Positions 23,944-32,789 of a stretch of 32,789 bases of DNA are shown piece after piece. The stretch is taken from assembly GCA_024691875.1 (NCBI GenBank), contig JAILNG010000093.1, positions 1-32,789 on the forward strand, in the 5' to 3' direction. Source of the stretch: Lachnospiraceae bacterium (GTDB lineage Bacteria; Bacillota; Clostridia; Lachnospirales; Lachnospiraceae). Under the pieces are notes generated by a model. That model ran no database searches and was not told the origin of the DNA. It saw only the letters and a list, made by a program, of their open reading frames with translations. The stretch's first letter is position 1. Each line of letters opens with the position of its first letter. Made by a program: the position numbers and the translations under genes.

Positions 23944-25374
23944 ATGGTTAAGATCGAGAACCTCGAGCAGAAGAACATGGTGAAGCTCATTATTACGGTA
24001 GCGGCTTCAGATTTCGAAAAGGCAATTGAAAAGGCTTATCAGAAGAACAAGAACAAGATTGAGATCCAGGGCTTCAGAAAGGGAAAAGCTCCCAGAAGCA
24101 TTATTGAAAAGATGTACGGCAAGGGCGTATTTTACGAAGATGCCGCAAATGAGATCATCCCCGATGCATATGCAGATGCTGCAAAGGAATCCGGACTTGA
24201 GATCGTTTCCCGTCCCGGAATCGATATTGTAGAGCTTGAGGACGGTAAGGATTTTGTATTCTCCGCTGAAGTTGCGGTTAAGCCCGAAGCTGAGATCGGA
24301 AATTACAAGGGTATTGAAGTTGAAGCTGTTGACACAACAGTCTCCGATGATGAAGTTAACGCTGAGATCCTTAAGGCTCAGGAACAGAACAGCCGTATGG
24401 TAACAGTTGAAGACAGAGCTGTTGTTGACGGCGATATGGCTATTATCGACTACGAAGGATCTGTTGACGGAGTTCCGTTCGAAGGCGGTAAGGGAGAGAA
24501 TCATGAGCTCGTTATCGGCTCTCATTCTTTCATTGACGGATTTGAAGATCAGATCATCGGACACAAGATCGGTGATGAATTTGATGTAAATGTTACATTC
24601 CCCACAGAATATCATGCTCCCAACCTTGCAGGCAAGCCTGCAGTGTTCAAGACAAAGGTTAACGGCATCAAGAAGAAGGAACTTCCCGAGCTTGATGATG
24701 AGTTCGCTCAGGATGTTTCCGAGTTCGATACCTTTGACGAATACAAGGCTGATGTAAAGAAGAAACTGGAAGAGGATAAGGTTAAGGCTGCAAAGTCCGC
24801 TAAGGAAGATGCTGCAGTTGAAGCTATCATTGCAGATGCAAAGATGGACATCCCCGCTCCCATGATCGACACCCAGGCTGAGCAGATGTACGATGATTTC
24901 GTAAACAGAATGAGACAGCAGGGACTTACGCCCGAGATGTACTTCAAGTTTACAGGCCTTAACGAGGAGAAGCTTCTTGAGCAGATCCGTCCTCAGGCTG
25001 AAAAGAGGATCCAGAGCAGACTCGTTCTTGAGGCTGTTGCAAAGGCAGAAGGCTTCAAGGCAACCGACGAAGAGATCGATGAAGAGATCAAGAAGATGGC
25101 TGAACAGTATCAGATGGAAGTTGACAAGCTTAAAGAGCTTATCACAGACACTGAGAAGAAGACCATTGCTGAAGATATCTGTGTAACAAAGGCTGTAGAT
25201 CTCATTTCCTCAACACTTGTTGAGAAGAAGGCAGCAAAGAAGGCTGCAGCAAAGAAGACAGCTGCAAAGAAGGAAACAGAAAGCACAGAAGCAGATGCAG
25301 AAGCTACCGAAAAGAAAGCTCCCGCAAAGAAGACAACAACAAAGAAGGCTGCTCCCAAGAAGACTGAGGAGTAA
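23944..25374 (+). CDS. tig: Trigger factor with lysine/alanine-rich tail
   Basis: A ribosome-bound chaperone and peptidyl-prolyl isomerase. Residues 1-150 form the ribosome-binding domain with the signature [17 protein letters not shown]. The FKBP-type domain follows (about 150-245, [13 protein letters not shown]). The helical arm domain runs to about 425. The protein is 476 residues; the usual ~430 are exceeded by a tail (426-476) made almost only of Lys, Ala, Thr and Glu with repeated AAKK/APAKK motifs, as in histone H1-like tails. AAAAGGAG precedes the ATG. clpP follows 23 bp after its stop, the classic tig-clpP-clpX order of protein quality control genes. Confidence 0.95.
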   Translation: MVKIENLEQKNMVKLIITVAASDFEKAIEKAYQKNKNKIEIQGFRKGKAPRSIIEKMYGKGVFYEDAANEIIPDAYADAAKESGLEIVSRPGIDIVELEDGKDFVFSAEVAVKPEAEIGNYKGIEVEAVDTTVSDDEVNAEILKAQEQNSRMVTVEDRAVVDGDMAIIDYEGSVDGVPFEGGKGENHELVIGSHSFIDGFEDQIIGHKIGDEFDVNVTFPTEYHAPNLAGKPAVFKTKVNGIKKKELPELDDEFAQDVSEFDTFDEYKADVKKKLEEDKVKAAKSAKEDAAVEAIIADAKMDIPAPMIDTQAEQMYDDFVNRMRQQGLTPEMYFKFTGLNEEKLLEQIRPQAEKRIQSRLVLEAVAKAEGFKATDEEIDEEIKKMAEQYQMEVDKLKELITDTEKKTIAEDICVTKAVDLISSTLVEKKAAKKAAAKKTAAKKETESTEADAEATEKKAPAKKTTTKKAAPKKTEE

Positions 25375-25397
25375 GCATTTCCAGGAAAGGACAATGT

Positions 25398-25979
25398 ATG
25401 AGCTTAGTACCGTATGTCGTAGAACAAACAAGTAAGGGCGAACGCTCTTATGACATCTATTCCCGTCTTTTAAAGGACAGGATCATTTTCCTTGGCGAGG
25501 AAGTTAATGAAACAACCGCAAGCCTTGTGGTTGCACAGCTTCTTTTCCTTGAGGCGGAAGACCCCAAGAAGGACATTTCACTTTACATCAACTCACCCGG
25601 CGGTGTGATCACAGCCGGAATGGCAATTTATGACACAATGAATTTCATTAAGTGTGATGTTTCGACCATTTGCATCGGTATGGCTGCAAGCATGGCTTCA
25701 TTTCTTCTTGCCGGAGGAACAAAGGGAAAGCGTTACATCCTTCCCAATGCAGAAGTTATGATCCATCAGCCCTCAGGCGGTGCACAGGGTCAGGCTACAG
25801 AGATCAACATTGCTGCTGAGCACATCCTTGCCATCAGAAAGAGACTTAATGAAATCCTTGCAGACAATACGGGAAGAACCGTAGAAGAGATCGCAAGGGA
25901 CACAGAGCGTGATAATTTCATGACTGCCGAAGAAGCTGTCAGGTACGGAATTGTCGATAAGATTGTTACAAACAGATAG
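25398..25979 (+). CDS. clpP: ATP-dependent Clp protease proteolytic subunit
   Basis: The serine protease forms a double heptamer ring that degrades proteins fed by ClpX. The 193 residues are full length. The catalytic triad is Ser98 (GMAASMASF), His123 (MIHQPSGG) and Asp172 (DTERDNF). The N-terminal axial loop region is present ([20 protein letters not shown]). The ATG at 25398 has AGGAAAGG upstream; a nearby ATG at 25394 is out of frame. clpX starts 14 bp downstream, so the two are made together. Confidence 0.97.
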   Translation: MSLVPYVVEQTSKGERSYDIYSRLLKDRIIFLGEEVNETTASLVVAQLLFLEAEDPKKDISLYINSPGGVITAGMAIYDTMNFIKCDVSTICIGMAASMASFLLAGGTKGKRYILPNAEVMIHQPSGGAQGQATEINIAAEHILAIRKRLNEILADNTGRTVEEIARDTERDNFMTAEEAVRYGIVDKIVTNR

Positions 25980-25993
25980 TTTACGGAGGTCAC

Positions 25994-27304
25994 GTGGCTA
26001 AATCACAGGATAATGTACGCTGCGCCTTTTGCGGAAGGACAGCGGAAGACGGCGTCAGACTTTTTTCGGGTCTTGAGCCTAATGTATACATATGCACGGA
26101 TTGCATCAATCTTTGCGCCGAGATCATGGATGACGAAGAAGATGATGATTCCGTGAGTGTTGAAAAAATGCGTGACGGAAAGCATGGAAGTTCGGACAAG
26201 GCCAGAGGCTGGGAGAACAGCATTAATCTTCTTAAGCCCAGAGAGATAAAGAAATTCCTTGATGATTACGTTATCGGTCAGGATGAGGCAAAAAAGGTCC
26301 TTTCCGTTGCAGTTTACAATCATTACAAGAAAATATTGTATGAAACAAAGTCTGATGTAGAACTTCAAAAGAGTAACATTTTGATGATCGGACCCACAGG
26401 TTCGGGAAAGACTTATCTGGCACAGACTTTGGCAAAGCTCTTAAATGTACCGTTTGCCATTGCGGATGCAACCACACTGACTGAAGCGGGATACGTGGGC
26501 GAGGACGTTGAAAACATCCTTTTAAAGCTCATTCAGGCAGCGGATTATGATGTGGAAAGAGCGGAATACGGAATCGTTTACATCGATGAGATCGATAAGA
26601 TCACAAAGAAAGGCGAGAACGTGTCCATAACAAGAGATGTTTCGGGTGAAGGCGTTCAGCAGGCACTTTTGAAGATCCTGGAGGGTACGATAGCATCCGT
26701 TCCTCCTCAGGGCGGAAGAAAGCATCCCAATCAGGAATTTATCCGTATCGACACTACCAATATTCTTTTCATTTGCGGCGGTGCTTTTGACGGACTTGAG
26801 AACATCATCAAGCAGAGGATCGGAAAGAAAGCTATCGGATTCAATGCCGAGCTTTTGGACAATGATGAATACAACATCGGTGAACTTCTCAAAAAGAGCA
26901 CACCCGAAGATCTTATGAAGTTTGGGCTTATACCCGAGTTCATCGGTCGTGTTCCGGTGAATGTGGCTTTGGACAAGCTGGATGAAAAGGCTCTTATCCG
27001 AATTCTCAACGAGCCCAAGAATGCTCTGGTCAAGCAGTACAGCGCGCTGTTCGAACTTGACGGCGTAGAACTGGAATTTGAGCATGATGCCCTTAAAGCT
27101 ATTGCAAAGCAGGCTCTTGAGCTTAAGACCGGTGCAAGAGGTTTGAGATCTATTATTGAGAAGATCCTTCTTGAAACCATGTATGACATCCCTTCGGATA
27201 CGTCGATCCTTAAGTGCATCGTTACGAAGGAAACGGTGGAAAAGGGTGAGAAGCCCATTTACGAAGTACGCCCCGAAAAGAAAAAGAAAAAAGTCGGAGC
27301 GTAA
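25994..27304 (+). CDS. clpX: ATP-dependent Clp protease ATP-binding subunit ClpX
   Basis: An AAA+ unfoldase that delivers substrates to ClpP. The 436 residues are full length. The N-terminal zinc finger has Cys10, Cys13, Cys34 and Cys37 (VRCAFCG, YICTDC). Walker A is [11 protein letters not shown], Walker B is [11 protein letters not shown], the pore loop lies in GYVGED, and the ClpP-binding loop contains IGF. GTG start with GGAGGT 4 nt upstream. It is the last gene before a terminator at 27321. Confidence 0.97.
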   Translation: MAKSQDNVRCAFCGRTAEDGVRLFSGLEPNVYICTDCINLCAEIMDDEEDDDSVSVEKMRDGKHGSSDKARGWENSINLLKPREIKKFLDDYVIGQDEAKKVLSVAVYNHYKKILYETKSDVELQKSNILMIGPTGSGKTYLAQTLAKLLNVPFAIADATTLTEAGYVGEDVENILLKLIQAADYDVERAEYGIVYIDEIDKITKKGENVSITRDVSGEGVQQALLKILEGTIASVPPQGGRKHPNQEFIRIDTTNILFICGGAFDGLENIIKQRIGKKAIGFNAELLDNDEYNIGELLKKSTPEDLMKFGLIPEFIGRVPVNVALDKLDEKALIRILNEPKNALVKQYSALFELDGVELEFEHDALKAIAKQALELKTGARGLRSIIEKILLETMYDIPSDTSILKCIVTKETVEKGEKPIYEVRPEKKKKKVGA

Positions 27305-27320
27305 ACAACTTTTAAAATAT

Positions 27321-27356
27321 ACCGTACGTTGACAATAGTTTAACGTGCGGTTTTTT
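27321..27356 (+). terminator. Terminator after clpX
   Basis: ACCGTACGTT (27321-27330) pairs with AACGTGCGGT (27342-27351) with one G-T pair, followed by six T. Confidence 0.88.
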
Positions 27357-27357
27357 C

Positions 27358-27386
27358 TTGTTTTGTTATGCCAAAAATGCTATTAT
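27358..27386 (+). promoter_or_regulatory. Probable promoter of the dCache sensor gene
   Basis: TTGTTT (27358-27363) and TATTAT (27381-27386), separated by 17 bp, begin directly after the T-run of the clpX terminator. The expected leader is about 50 nt. Confidence 0.5.
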
Positions 27387-27445
27387 AAGATTTAGCGTTC
27401 AAGGGCTTTTTGAAACGCAGGATTTTGATCTGACCGGGGTTTAAT

Positions 27446-29653
27446 ATGAACAGAAGAGGAAATGTTTCAGAAAAATCAATTTCAGAAATAATCAGCACTT
27501 CATTTAATAAGATCATGAGTCTTGTGATCGTTATCATTTCGATCATAAGCATGTTTGTACTTGTCACCGGACAGTACAGTGCTTGCACCAGAGATTTTGA
27601 CGCCGCTGCGGGATTAGCTTCAGACAGAGTCTTCTGGGCATTGCAATCTTATAAGAATATAGTTCAGGATATCGGAGCCATTCCGGCACTTACCGATGAC
27701 AATCTGCCTGTTGAAACCAAGGAAGAGATACTGAACGGCATTTGTGATCTTTATGGCCTTGTGAGATGCAAGATCATAGATGTCGACGGTTACTCGGAAA
27801 TGGATGACGAACTCACTTTCAGAGGTGACAGAGAGTACTTCAAACAGGCGATGAAAGGCAAAACCTACATCCAGGAACCCGTTACATCAAGGACAGACGG
27901 GCAGCTCGCCATCATCGGATCGGCACCTCTTTGGAAAAACGGAGAGGTGGGAGGAGAAGTCGCCGGAGTTGTTTTTATTTCAATAAATCCCATGTTCCTT
28001 TATGACATTATTCACGGCGTTGACATCAGTAAAAACACCTTTGTGTACATAATCGACAGCAAGGGAGACACCGTCACTGCCAGTGACATGAAGCTTGTTT
28101 ACAGTAAAAACAACAATATCAAGCGGAGTGAGACCGATCGCTCTCTTAAAGCGATCGCTGAAGCGGAAACAAAAATGCTGAACGGAGAAACAGGATCCGC
28201 AACAGTGAAATTAAACGGGCAGTACTACTACCTGAGCTATACACCCATCAAAGAAACGCCGGGATGGAGCATCGGGATCGGTTCGCCTTACAAGGACTAC
28301 ATCGACACGCCGTTGCTTCTTATGATCCTGATGGGAGAATGCCTTTTGATCTCAATCTTTATGGTAAAGCTCAAGTCCAAGAAGATCGCGGACGAGGTTG
28401 CGGAACCTGTAAGAAGAATGACTGAAAGCATAAAGAGAGTTGCAGAGTCGGGAAAAGAGATCAAGCCGGTTTACGGTGAAAATATAGATGAAGCTGACAG
28501 TCCGATTGAATTAAAGATAATTTCGGAAGCAATGGATTCCATTATGGACAGGCTGGACATGGCTACTTCAGACAACAGAGAATTCCTGGATTCTGCTGTG
28601 ATCACGGATCTGGTCAGTATGGATATGCTTAAATACATCAACGGATACTACAAGACAGCTTTCGGAGTCAACGTTATTGTGGCGGATTCAAAGGGAACCG
28701 TACTTGTGGGACACACAGCCCACGGCCTGGTCGATGCGAATGCGCTCAGAGAAGACGAGAGCGCAAGCTTTATCATGCTGAATGACAGAGTAATTGGTTC
28801 CACGATCTTTAAGATCCCCGAAGACTGTATTTTGAACAAGAAGGATGCTCAGGCCCACGCGGTCTATGTTTCAAAGATACTTGAGATCGTTGCTTTCGGT
28901 AATTTCAGAAGAAGTCTGCAAAACCGAAATCAGATGAAGCATGCAAAGGAAGAACTTGAAAGAATGTCCGAGTACCATGCAGAGGTGGGGGAAGAAGCCA
29001 GAAGGATGGCAGCGGAAGGCGAGAGAGTCAAAAAAATGGGAAATCCGGATGCGGTCAGGGAATTTATGGGCAAGTTTATAAATTTCTGTTACGACATAGT
29101 TTCACGCACCGATGATTTCACCAATTACAATGACGGAAATTCCATTGCCATAATGATCCAGGAGTCTGTTTACAAAGTTGAGAAACTCGTTGAGGACCTT
29201 AAAAACGATCTGAACAGAATGCATCCTCTGCTTGCGGATAAGACTAACATGAGGATCATTACCGGAATGCCCGAAGCTTTGCTCGGTGATCCCATAAGGA
29301 TCAGGAAACTTACGGAGAACCTGCTTATTGCTATGAGTGATGAAGATAATCCCAATGAAACAGGCATATTCTTCGAGAGCAAAAAGAACTCATATGCCTC
29401 GTGTCTTTCAATCAGTATACACGGAAATCGTGCCTATACGGAAAAGGAGAGAAGGAGACTGAAGAGCATTTTAGAGGAAGATATAGAGGAATCAAGCGTT
29501 GTTGACAATGTAAATGCTTCCGAACTTAAACTTTTGAGCATTACAAGAGTGGTCAGACGAATGCATGGTTCCATTGCCGTTAACAAAGGCGGCGAAGGGG
29601 AGACTTGGTGTACAGTTGTAATTCCCCAGTTAGAGGTGAACCCCGATGATTAG
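27446..29653 (+). CDS. dCache membrane sensor with degenerate histidine-kinase core
   Basis: A 735-residue membrane protein. Two transmembrane helices (about 23-42 and 288-308) flank an outer dCache domain of about 245 residues, with the typical RGDREYFKQAMKGKTYI and GEVAGVVFISINP strands. Inside are a linker (310-375), a region resembling a small sensory domain (about 380-490), a coiled segment, and a C-terminal part that aligns by eye with a kinase ATPase domain: LGDPIRIRKLTENLLIAMSD, then SITRVVRRMHGSIAVNKGGE. The glycine-rich ATP-lid motifs and a clear phosphorylatable His motif are missing, so it is probably not an active kinase. It overlaps the EAL gene by 8 bp and is likely its sensor. 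Confidence 0.8.
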   Translation: MNRRGNVSEKSISEIISTSFNKIMSLVIVIISIISMFVLVTGQYSACTRDFDAAAGLASDRVFWALQSYKNIVQDIGAIPALTDDNLPVETKEEILNGICDLYGLVRCKIIDVDGYSEMDDELTFRGDREYFKQAMKGKTYIQEPVTSRTDGQLAIIGSAPLWKNGEVGGEVAGVVFISINPMFLYDIIHGVDISKNTFVYIIDSKGDTVTASDMKLVYSKNNNIKRSETDRSLKAIAEAETKMLNGETGSATVKLNGQYYYLSYTPIKETPGWSIGIGSPYKDYIDTPLLLMILMGECLLISIFMVKLKSKKIADEVAEPVRRMTESIKRVAESGKEIKPVYGENIDEADSPIELKIISEAMDSIMDRLDMATSDNREFLDSAVITDLVSMDMLKYINGYYKTAFGVNVIVADSKGTVLVGHTAHGLVDANALREDESASFIMLNDRVIGSTIFKIPEDCILNKKDAQAHAVYVSKILEIVAFGNFRRSLQNRNQMKHAKEELERMSEYHAEVGEEARRMAAEGERVKKMGNPDAVREFMGKFINFCYDIVSRTDDFTNYNDGNSIAIMIQESVYKVEKLVEDLKNDLNRMHPLLADKTNMRIITGMPEALLGDPIRIRKLTENLLIAMSDEDNPNETGIFFESKKNSYASCLSISIHGNRAYTEKERRRLKSILEEDIEESSVVDNVNASELKLLSITRVVRRMHGSIAVNKGGEGETWCTVVIPQLEVNPDD

Positions 29654-30596
29654 TGACAGCATTAAGAGAATTGAAGAACTGCTGATTGAACTTGAACAGC
29701 AGAAAGAGAGTGAAAACAAAGCAAGAGAGCTTCGATTGGAACTGACCAACGTTTACGCAAAGATCAGATACGGAAACAGCGGTAAACGTGAGGGCAAGGC
29801 GATCATTGACAAGAACAATGTGGAAGAACTGTTTGATGAAGCTATAAAAAACGAAGAGTTTAAAGTCTTCTATCAACCGAAGGTTAATCTGAAAACCTAT
29901 GAGCCAAACGGAGCGGAAGCACTTTGCCGTTGGATACACAACGATGTGATCATTCCTCCGGACGAATTCATTCCTATTTTGGAGCAGAGCTCAAAGATCG
30001 AGGTACTGGATTTTTATATGCTCGATCACATGTGCAGGGACATGCGCAAATGGCTGGATGAAGGAAAGAGAGTCGTACAGATCTCCGTAAATCTTTCAAG
30101 GATCAATGTCGGTCAGGAAAGATTGCTGGAGAGGATAATCGAAACGATAGACAAGTACAGTATCCCCCACTCTTACGTTCAGGTGGAGCTTACGGAAACG
30201 TCTACGGAATTGGGCTTTGATGAACTTAAGGACCTGGTTTTGGGACTCAGAGATGCAGGCGTCAGCACTGCGGTGGATGATTTCGGAACAGGCTACTCTT
30301 CTTTGAAATTGATCAGCGAATTGCCGTGGAACGTTCTGAAAGTAGACAAGAGCCTTCTCCATGAGGCGGAGAGAACCGGATCCAGCGAACATCTGATGCT
30401 TTGCCACATAATCAGCATGGTGAGAGATCTGGGCATGGAATGTGTGGTGGAGGGCGTGGAAACGCCTGAAGATGTGAAGCTCTTAAAGGACAACAACTGC
30501 TTTATGGCACAGGGCTACTACTTTGACCGCCCCATCAGCAGAGAGTACTTCGAACAGCTTTTAGACAGCTTTAATCAACAGAGAATTGCGAGATGA
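29646..30596 (+). CDS. Stand-alone EAL-domain c-di-GMP phosphodiesterase
   Basis: A 316-residue cytosolic protein that should hydrolyse cyclic di-GMP to pGpG. Residues 1-35 form a short coiled coil. The EAL domain runs from about 58 to 310, with the name motif GAEALCRW (Glu91), NLSR, the metal Glu in ELTE, DDFGTGYSS, the catalytic Lys in KVDKSLL, and the Glu in VVEGVET. All catalytic positions are present, so it should be active. Its start overlaps the stop of the dCache protein by 8 bp, making translational coupling and physical partnership likely, perhaps through the two coiled segments. Its 3' end overlaps the 3' end of ispE on the other strand by 26 bp. Confidence 0.93.
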   Translation: MISDSIKRIEELLIELEQQKESENKARELRLELTNVYAKIRYGNSGKREGKAIIDKNNVEELFDEAIKNEEFKVFYQPKVNLKTYEPNGAEALCRWIHNDVIIPPDEFIPILEQSSKIEVLDFYMLDHMCRDMRKWLDEGKRVVQISVNLSRINVGQERLLERIIETIDKYSIPHSYVQVELTETSTELGFDELKDLVLGLRDAGVSTAVDDFGTGYSSLKLISELPWNVLKVDKSLLHEAERTGSSEHLMLCHIISMVRDLGMECVVEGVETPEDVKLLKDNNCFMAQGYYFDRPISREYFEQLLDSFNQQRIAR

Positions 30597-31461
30597 ATTT
30601 TTTGGCCTTTGGAGGGTTGAGCTCTTCAAAGGCTTTTTTTGCCTTTTCTTCACTTGAAAAAAGTCCGAAAACGGCCGAACCGCTACCGGTCATCATGGAG
30701 ACTTCAGCTCCGGCTTCTTTTAAAAGACGCTTTAATACATTGATCTCGGGGCACATCCTGACTGCGGCTTCTTCCATAAAATTACTGCAGGCAGAGAAAA
30801 AATCCCGGGTTCTTCCCGAAAGAAGTGCCGTTTCCATATAGTCCGTACTCGGATGCTCAGAGGAGTCTATAAACTCATCGGTGATCTCGTACATTTCCCT
30901 TGTTCCGAGAGAAACTTCAGGCTTCAGGATCACGCAGGGAACAGGACCCGGAAAGGGGAGAGGTGTAATGCGTTCGCCGATGCCTTCACAAAGCGCTGTT
31001 CCGCCAATGATACAAAAAGGAACGTCGGCTCCCAGCTTTGCCCCCATTTGGCAGAGCTTTTCTTCGGAGAGACCAAGGGACAGCATTTCGTTCAATGCCT
31101 TAAGCACAGTTGCTGCATCTGCACTTCCTCCTCCCATCCCCGCTCCGGCGGGAATGTTCTTTTCAACTTCAATGCTCACTTTCACGGGGGACTTCCCCAT
31201 TTTTTCACTTTCGGTCAGCATCAGCGCAGCAGCTTTGTAAACCAGATTTGATTCATCCCATTTTACAGACGAAAAGTCTCCCGCATTTGAGCAGGAGACT
31301 TTAATTTCTTTTTTTTCAGAGGCTTCGGCAGAGACCGTGATCACGTCATGCAGGCATATGCTTTGCATAACGGAAGAAATGTCGTGGTAGCCGTCCTCTC
31401 GTTTTTTTATAACATCAAGTATAAGATTCAGCTTCGCATTGGCGTTAAATGACTTTATCAT
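30571..31461 (-). CDS. ispE: 4-diphosphocytidyl-2-C-methyl-D-erythritol kinase
   Basis: A GHMP-family kinase that phosphorylates CDP-methylerythritol in the MEP isoprenoid pathway. The 296 residues match the family. The substrate Lys/Asn stretch is NANAKLNLILDV with KREDGYHDI. The ATP loop is IPAGAGMGGGSADAA, and the third GHMP motif is MTGSGSAVFG. The start at 31461 is chosen because AAAGGA (31467-31472) overlaps the alternative ATG at 31465-31467 and is well placed for the inner one. It is the last gene of a minus-strand group with ArsR and a metal ATPase, 15 bp after arsR. Its last codons overlap the EAL gene and carry that gene's terminator. Confidence 0.94.
   Translation of the reverse strand: MIKSFNANAKLNLILDVIKKREDGYHDISSVMQSICLHDVITVSAEASEKKEIKVSCSNAGDFSSVKWDESNLVYKAAALMLTESEKMGKSPVKVSIEVEKNIPAGAGMGGGSADAATVLKALNEMLSLGLSEEKLCQMGAKLGADVPFCIIGGTALCEGIGERITPLPFPGPVPCVILKPEVSLGTREMYEITDEFIDSSEHPSTDYMETALLSGRTRDFFSACSNFMEEAAVRMCPEINVLKRLLKEAGAEVSMMTGSGSAVFGLFSSEEKAKKAFEELNPPKAKKFISQFSVD
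30605..30640 (+). terminator. Terminator of the EAL gene, inside ispE coding sequence
   Basis: GCCTTTG (30605-30611) pairs with CAAAGGC (30627-30633), with a further GAG/CTC pairing inside, followed by seven T (30634-30640). It begins 9 bp after the EAL stop codon and lies wholly within the antisense of the ispE C-terminal codons. Confidence 0.7.
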
Positions 31462-31476
31462 AAGCATCCTTTCAGA

Positions 31477-31773
31477 TCATTCGCAAACATGCTCAATTCC
31501 GAGGTTGATGATGGAGCGGACATGGTCGTCTGCAAGAGAGTAGTAGATGGATTTACCGTCTCTTCTTGAAGTGACCAGTTTCCCGGTTTTTAAAAATTTC
31601 AACTGGTGGGAAACGGCGGACTGAGTCATGCTGAGTCTTTCCGAAATGTCGTTCACGCAAAGTTCACCTTCGAAAAGGGCATACAGGATCCTTATTCTTG
31701 TCGAGTCGCCAAAGTACTTAAAAAGTTCGGCGAGGTCATATAAAGTGTCTTCGGATGCATTTGATTCGTTCAT
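31477..31773 (-). CDS. ArsR/SmtB-family metal-sensing repressor
   Basis: A 98-residue winged-helix repressor. The recognition helix lies in LSMTQSAVSHQLKFLK, and the wing in RRDGKSIYYSL. The C-terminal helix carries Asp82-x-His84 and His95-x2-Glu98, with exactly the spacing of the SmtB alpha-5 zinc site (Asp104, His106, His117, Glu120). The alpha-3 motif ELCVND has only one of the cysteines of the CadC-type ELCVCD. Zinc is therefore the expected signal. It follows the metal ATPase gene on the same strand by 45 bp and probably represses that operon. Its ribosome site is AAGGGA. Confidence 0.92.
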   Translation of the reverse strand: MNESNASEDTLYDLAELFKYFGDSTRIRILYALFEGELCVNDISERLSMTQSAVSHQLKFLKTGKLVTSRRDGKSIYYSLADDHVRSIINLGIEHVCE

Positions 31774-31818
31774 TATTACGTCCCTTCAGCTCACAATTCT
31801 GTCCGAAGAGGAGCCGGT

Positions 31819-32789
31819 TTATTTTTGACGGATCCTTAATGCTCTCATGGCATTCAGAACCGCCAGTGCCATAACGCCAACGTCTGCAAAGATCGCAAGC
31901 CACATGCCTGTGAGACCTGTAGCTGTCAGGATCAGGCAAAGGAGCTTTACGCCGATGGCGAAGTAAATGTTTTCATGTGCAATGTGAAGTGTCTTGCGGG
32001 AAATTCGGATAGCAAGTGAGAGCTTGTCCGGATCGTCGTCCATGAGAACAACATCCGCTGCTTCGATGGCTGCATCACTTCCGAGGCCACCCATGGCAAT
32101 GCCCACATCGGCTCTCGAGAGAACGGGGGCGTCATTGATGCCGTCTCCGACGAAGGCTACGGCTGCTCCGGGATTTGCCTTAAGAGCGATCAGTTCCTCC
32201 ACTTTTTTAACCTTGTCTGCAGGCAGGAGTTCAGCATAGTAGCTTGAAATTCCGAGCTGCTTTGCAACACTGTCGGCTACAGGCTTTGCATCACCCGTAA
32301 GCATTACGGTGTCGCTGATACCGAGATGATTCAGATGGCTGATGGCATCTGCGGAAGTTTCTTTTATCACATCAGTGATCAGGATATGCCCTGCATATTT
32401 TCCGTTGACAGCAACGTGAACAACGGTTCCCGCATGATGGCAGGGGATGAAGGAAACGCCTACGCGCTTCATGAGCTTTTCATTACCGACAGCAACCCAA
32501 GGCTTTTCAAGGTCCTTGAAGGGGCCTTCCAGTTTGAGGCCGGCAACGATTCCGTTTCCGCCCACCTCGTCCACACTTTCGACGAGATTGCGGTCTATCG
32601 GCTTATTATATGCCTTTATGATGCTTTTTGCAATAGGATGGGAGGAAGCACTCTCGGCGTAAGCGGCAAGTTCAAGGAGCTTTTCCTCGGGCATTTCACT
32701 GTGGTGGATGCCCACTACCTCGAAGACACCCTTGGTCATGGTACCGGTCTTGTCAAACACTATTGTTCTCGCTTTTGCAAGTGCTTCTA
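31819..32789 (-). CDS. P1B-2-type Zn/Cd-exporting ATPase (5' end cut by window edge)
   Basis: This is the C-terminal ~323 residues of a heavy-metal P-type ATPase, open at the window edge, with coding sequence visible upstream of the phosphorylation motif (EALAKARTIVFDKTGTMTKG). The nucleotide-binding domain has SSHPIAKS, and the hinge is GDGINDAP. The last two helices carry the P1B-2 signature: N-x7-K in NIYFAIGVK, then 20 residues to DVG (IFADVG). This marks Zn2+/Cd2+/Pb2+ transport rather than copper. The metal-site motif in the earlier helix lies outside the window. The next gene on the strand is the SmtB-type regulator. Confidence 0.93.
   Translation of the reverse strand, partial: EALAKARTIVFDKTGTMTKGVFEVVGIHHSEMPEEKLLELAAYAESASSHPIAKSIIKAYNKPIDRNLVESVDEVGGNGIVAGLKLEGPFKDLEKPWVAVGNEKLMKRVGVSFIPCHHAGTVVHVAVNGKYAGHILITDVIKETSADAISHLNHLGISDTVMLTGDAKPVADSVAKQLGISSYYAELLPADKVKKVEELIALKANPGAAVAFVGDGINDAPVLSRADVGIAMGGLGSDAAIEAADVVLMDDDPDKLSLAIRISRKTLHIAHENIYFAIGVKLLCLILTATGLTGMWLAIFADVGVMALAVLNAMRALRIRQK

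Overview
The window looks like chromosome of an anaerobic, fermentative low-GC Firmicute, most likely Lachnospiraceae or a close rumen/gut relative. The evidence is AdhE, two [FeFe]-hydrogenase-type proteins, a clostridial-type Rex box, strong GGAGG ribosome sites with some GTG/TTG starts, an MEP-pathway gene (ispE), and c-di-GMP and two-component genes between housekeeping genes. No rRNA, tRNA, CRISPR array, insertion sequence or prophage structural gene was seen.

Layout. 1-520: a partial cold-shock gene (minus) diverges from a LexA/CI-type self-cleaving repressor (plus). The intergenic DNA holds two large palindromes and three evenly spaced operator-like boxes. 1343-2404: repeat-rich, gene-poor DNA with a small two-helix membrane protein, 40-bp and 14-bp tandem repeats, and a probable ~100-nt small RNA with a C-rich terminator loop. 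2405-3404: a LysR regulator with its own terminator.

3452-12605 is the centrepiece: an eight-gene plus-strand operon, rex - adhE - APH-fold kinase - two thioredoxin-like [2Fe-2S] ferredoxins - PAS-containing sensory-type [FeFe]-hydrogenase - PP2C/SpoIIE-type phosphatase - monomeric [FeFe]-hydrogenase. A Rex box lies in the promoter, a long palindrome lies just upstream, and a strong terminator closes the unit. It combines the NADH sink to ethanol, a ferredoxin-linked H2 enzyme, an NADH-sensing repressor and a putative H2/redox sensor next to a kinase and a phosphatase. A closely similar transcription unit was reported in Ruminococcus albus 7, so the architecture is not new, but the signalling wiring appears unresolved.

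12627-14485: upp and an aldose 1-epimerase gene (minus). 14660-16712: an XRE regulator and a hybrid histidine kinase. 16861-21188: an ABC exporter of MacB type (ATPase, surface-anchored beta-domain protein, FtsX-like permease). 21343-27304: membrane diguanylate cyclase, glmM, tig, clpP, clpX. 27446-30596: a dCache membrane sensor with a degenerate kinase core, overlapping a stand-alone EAL phosphodiesterase gene. 30571-32789 (minus): a P1B-2 Zn/Cd-type ATPase (partial), a SmtB-type ArsR regulator and ispE. The terminator of the EAL gene lies inside ispE coding sequence.
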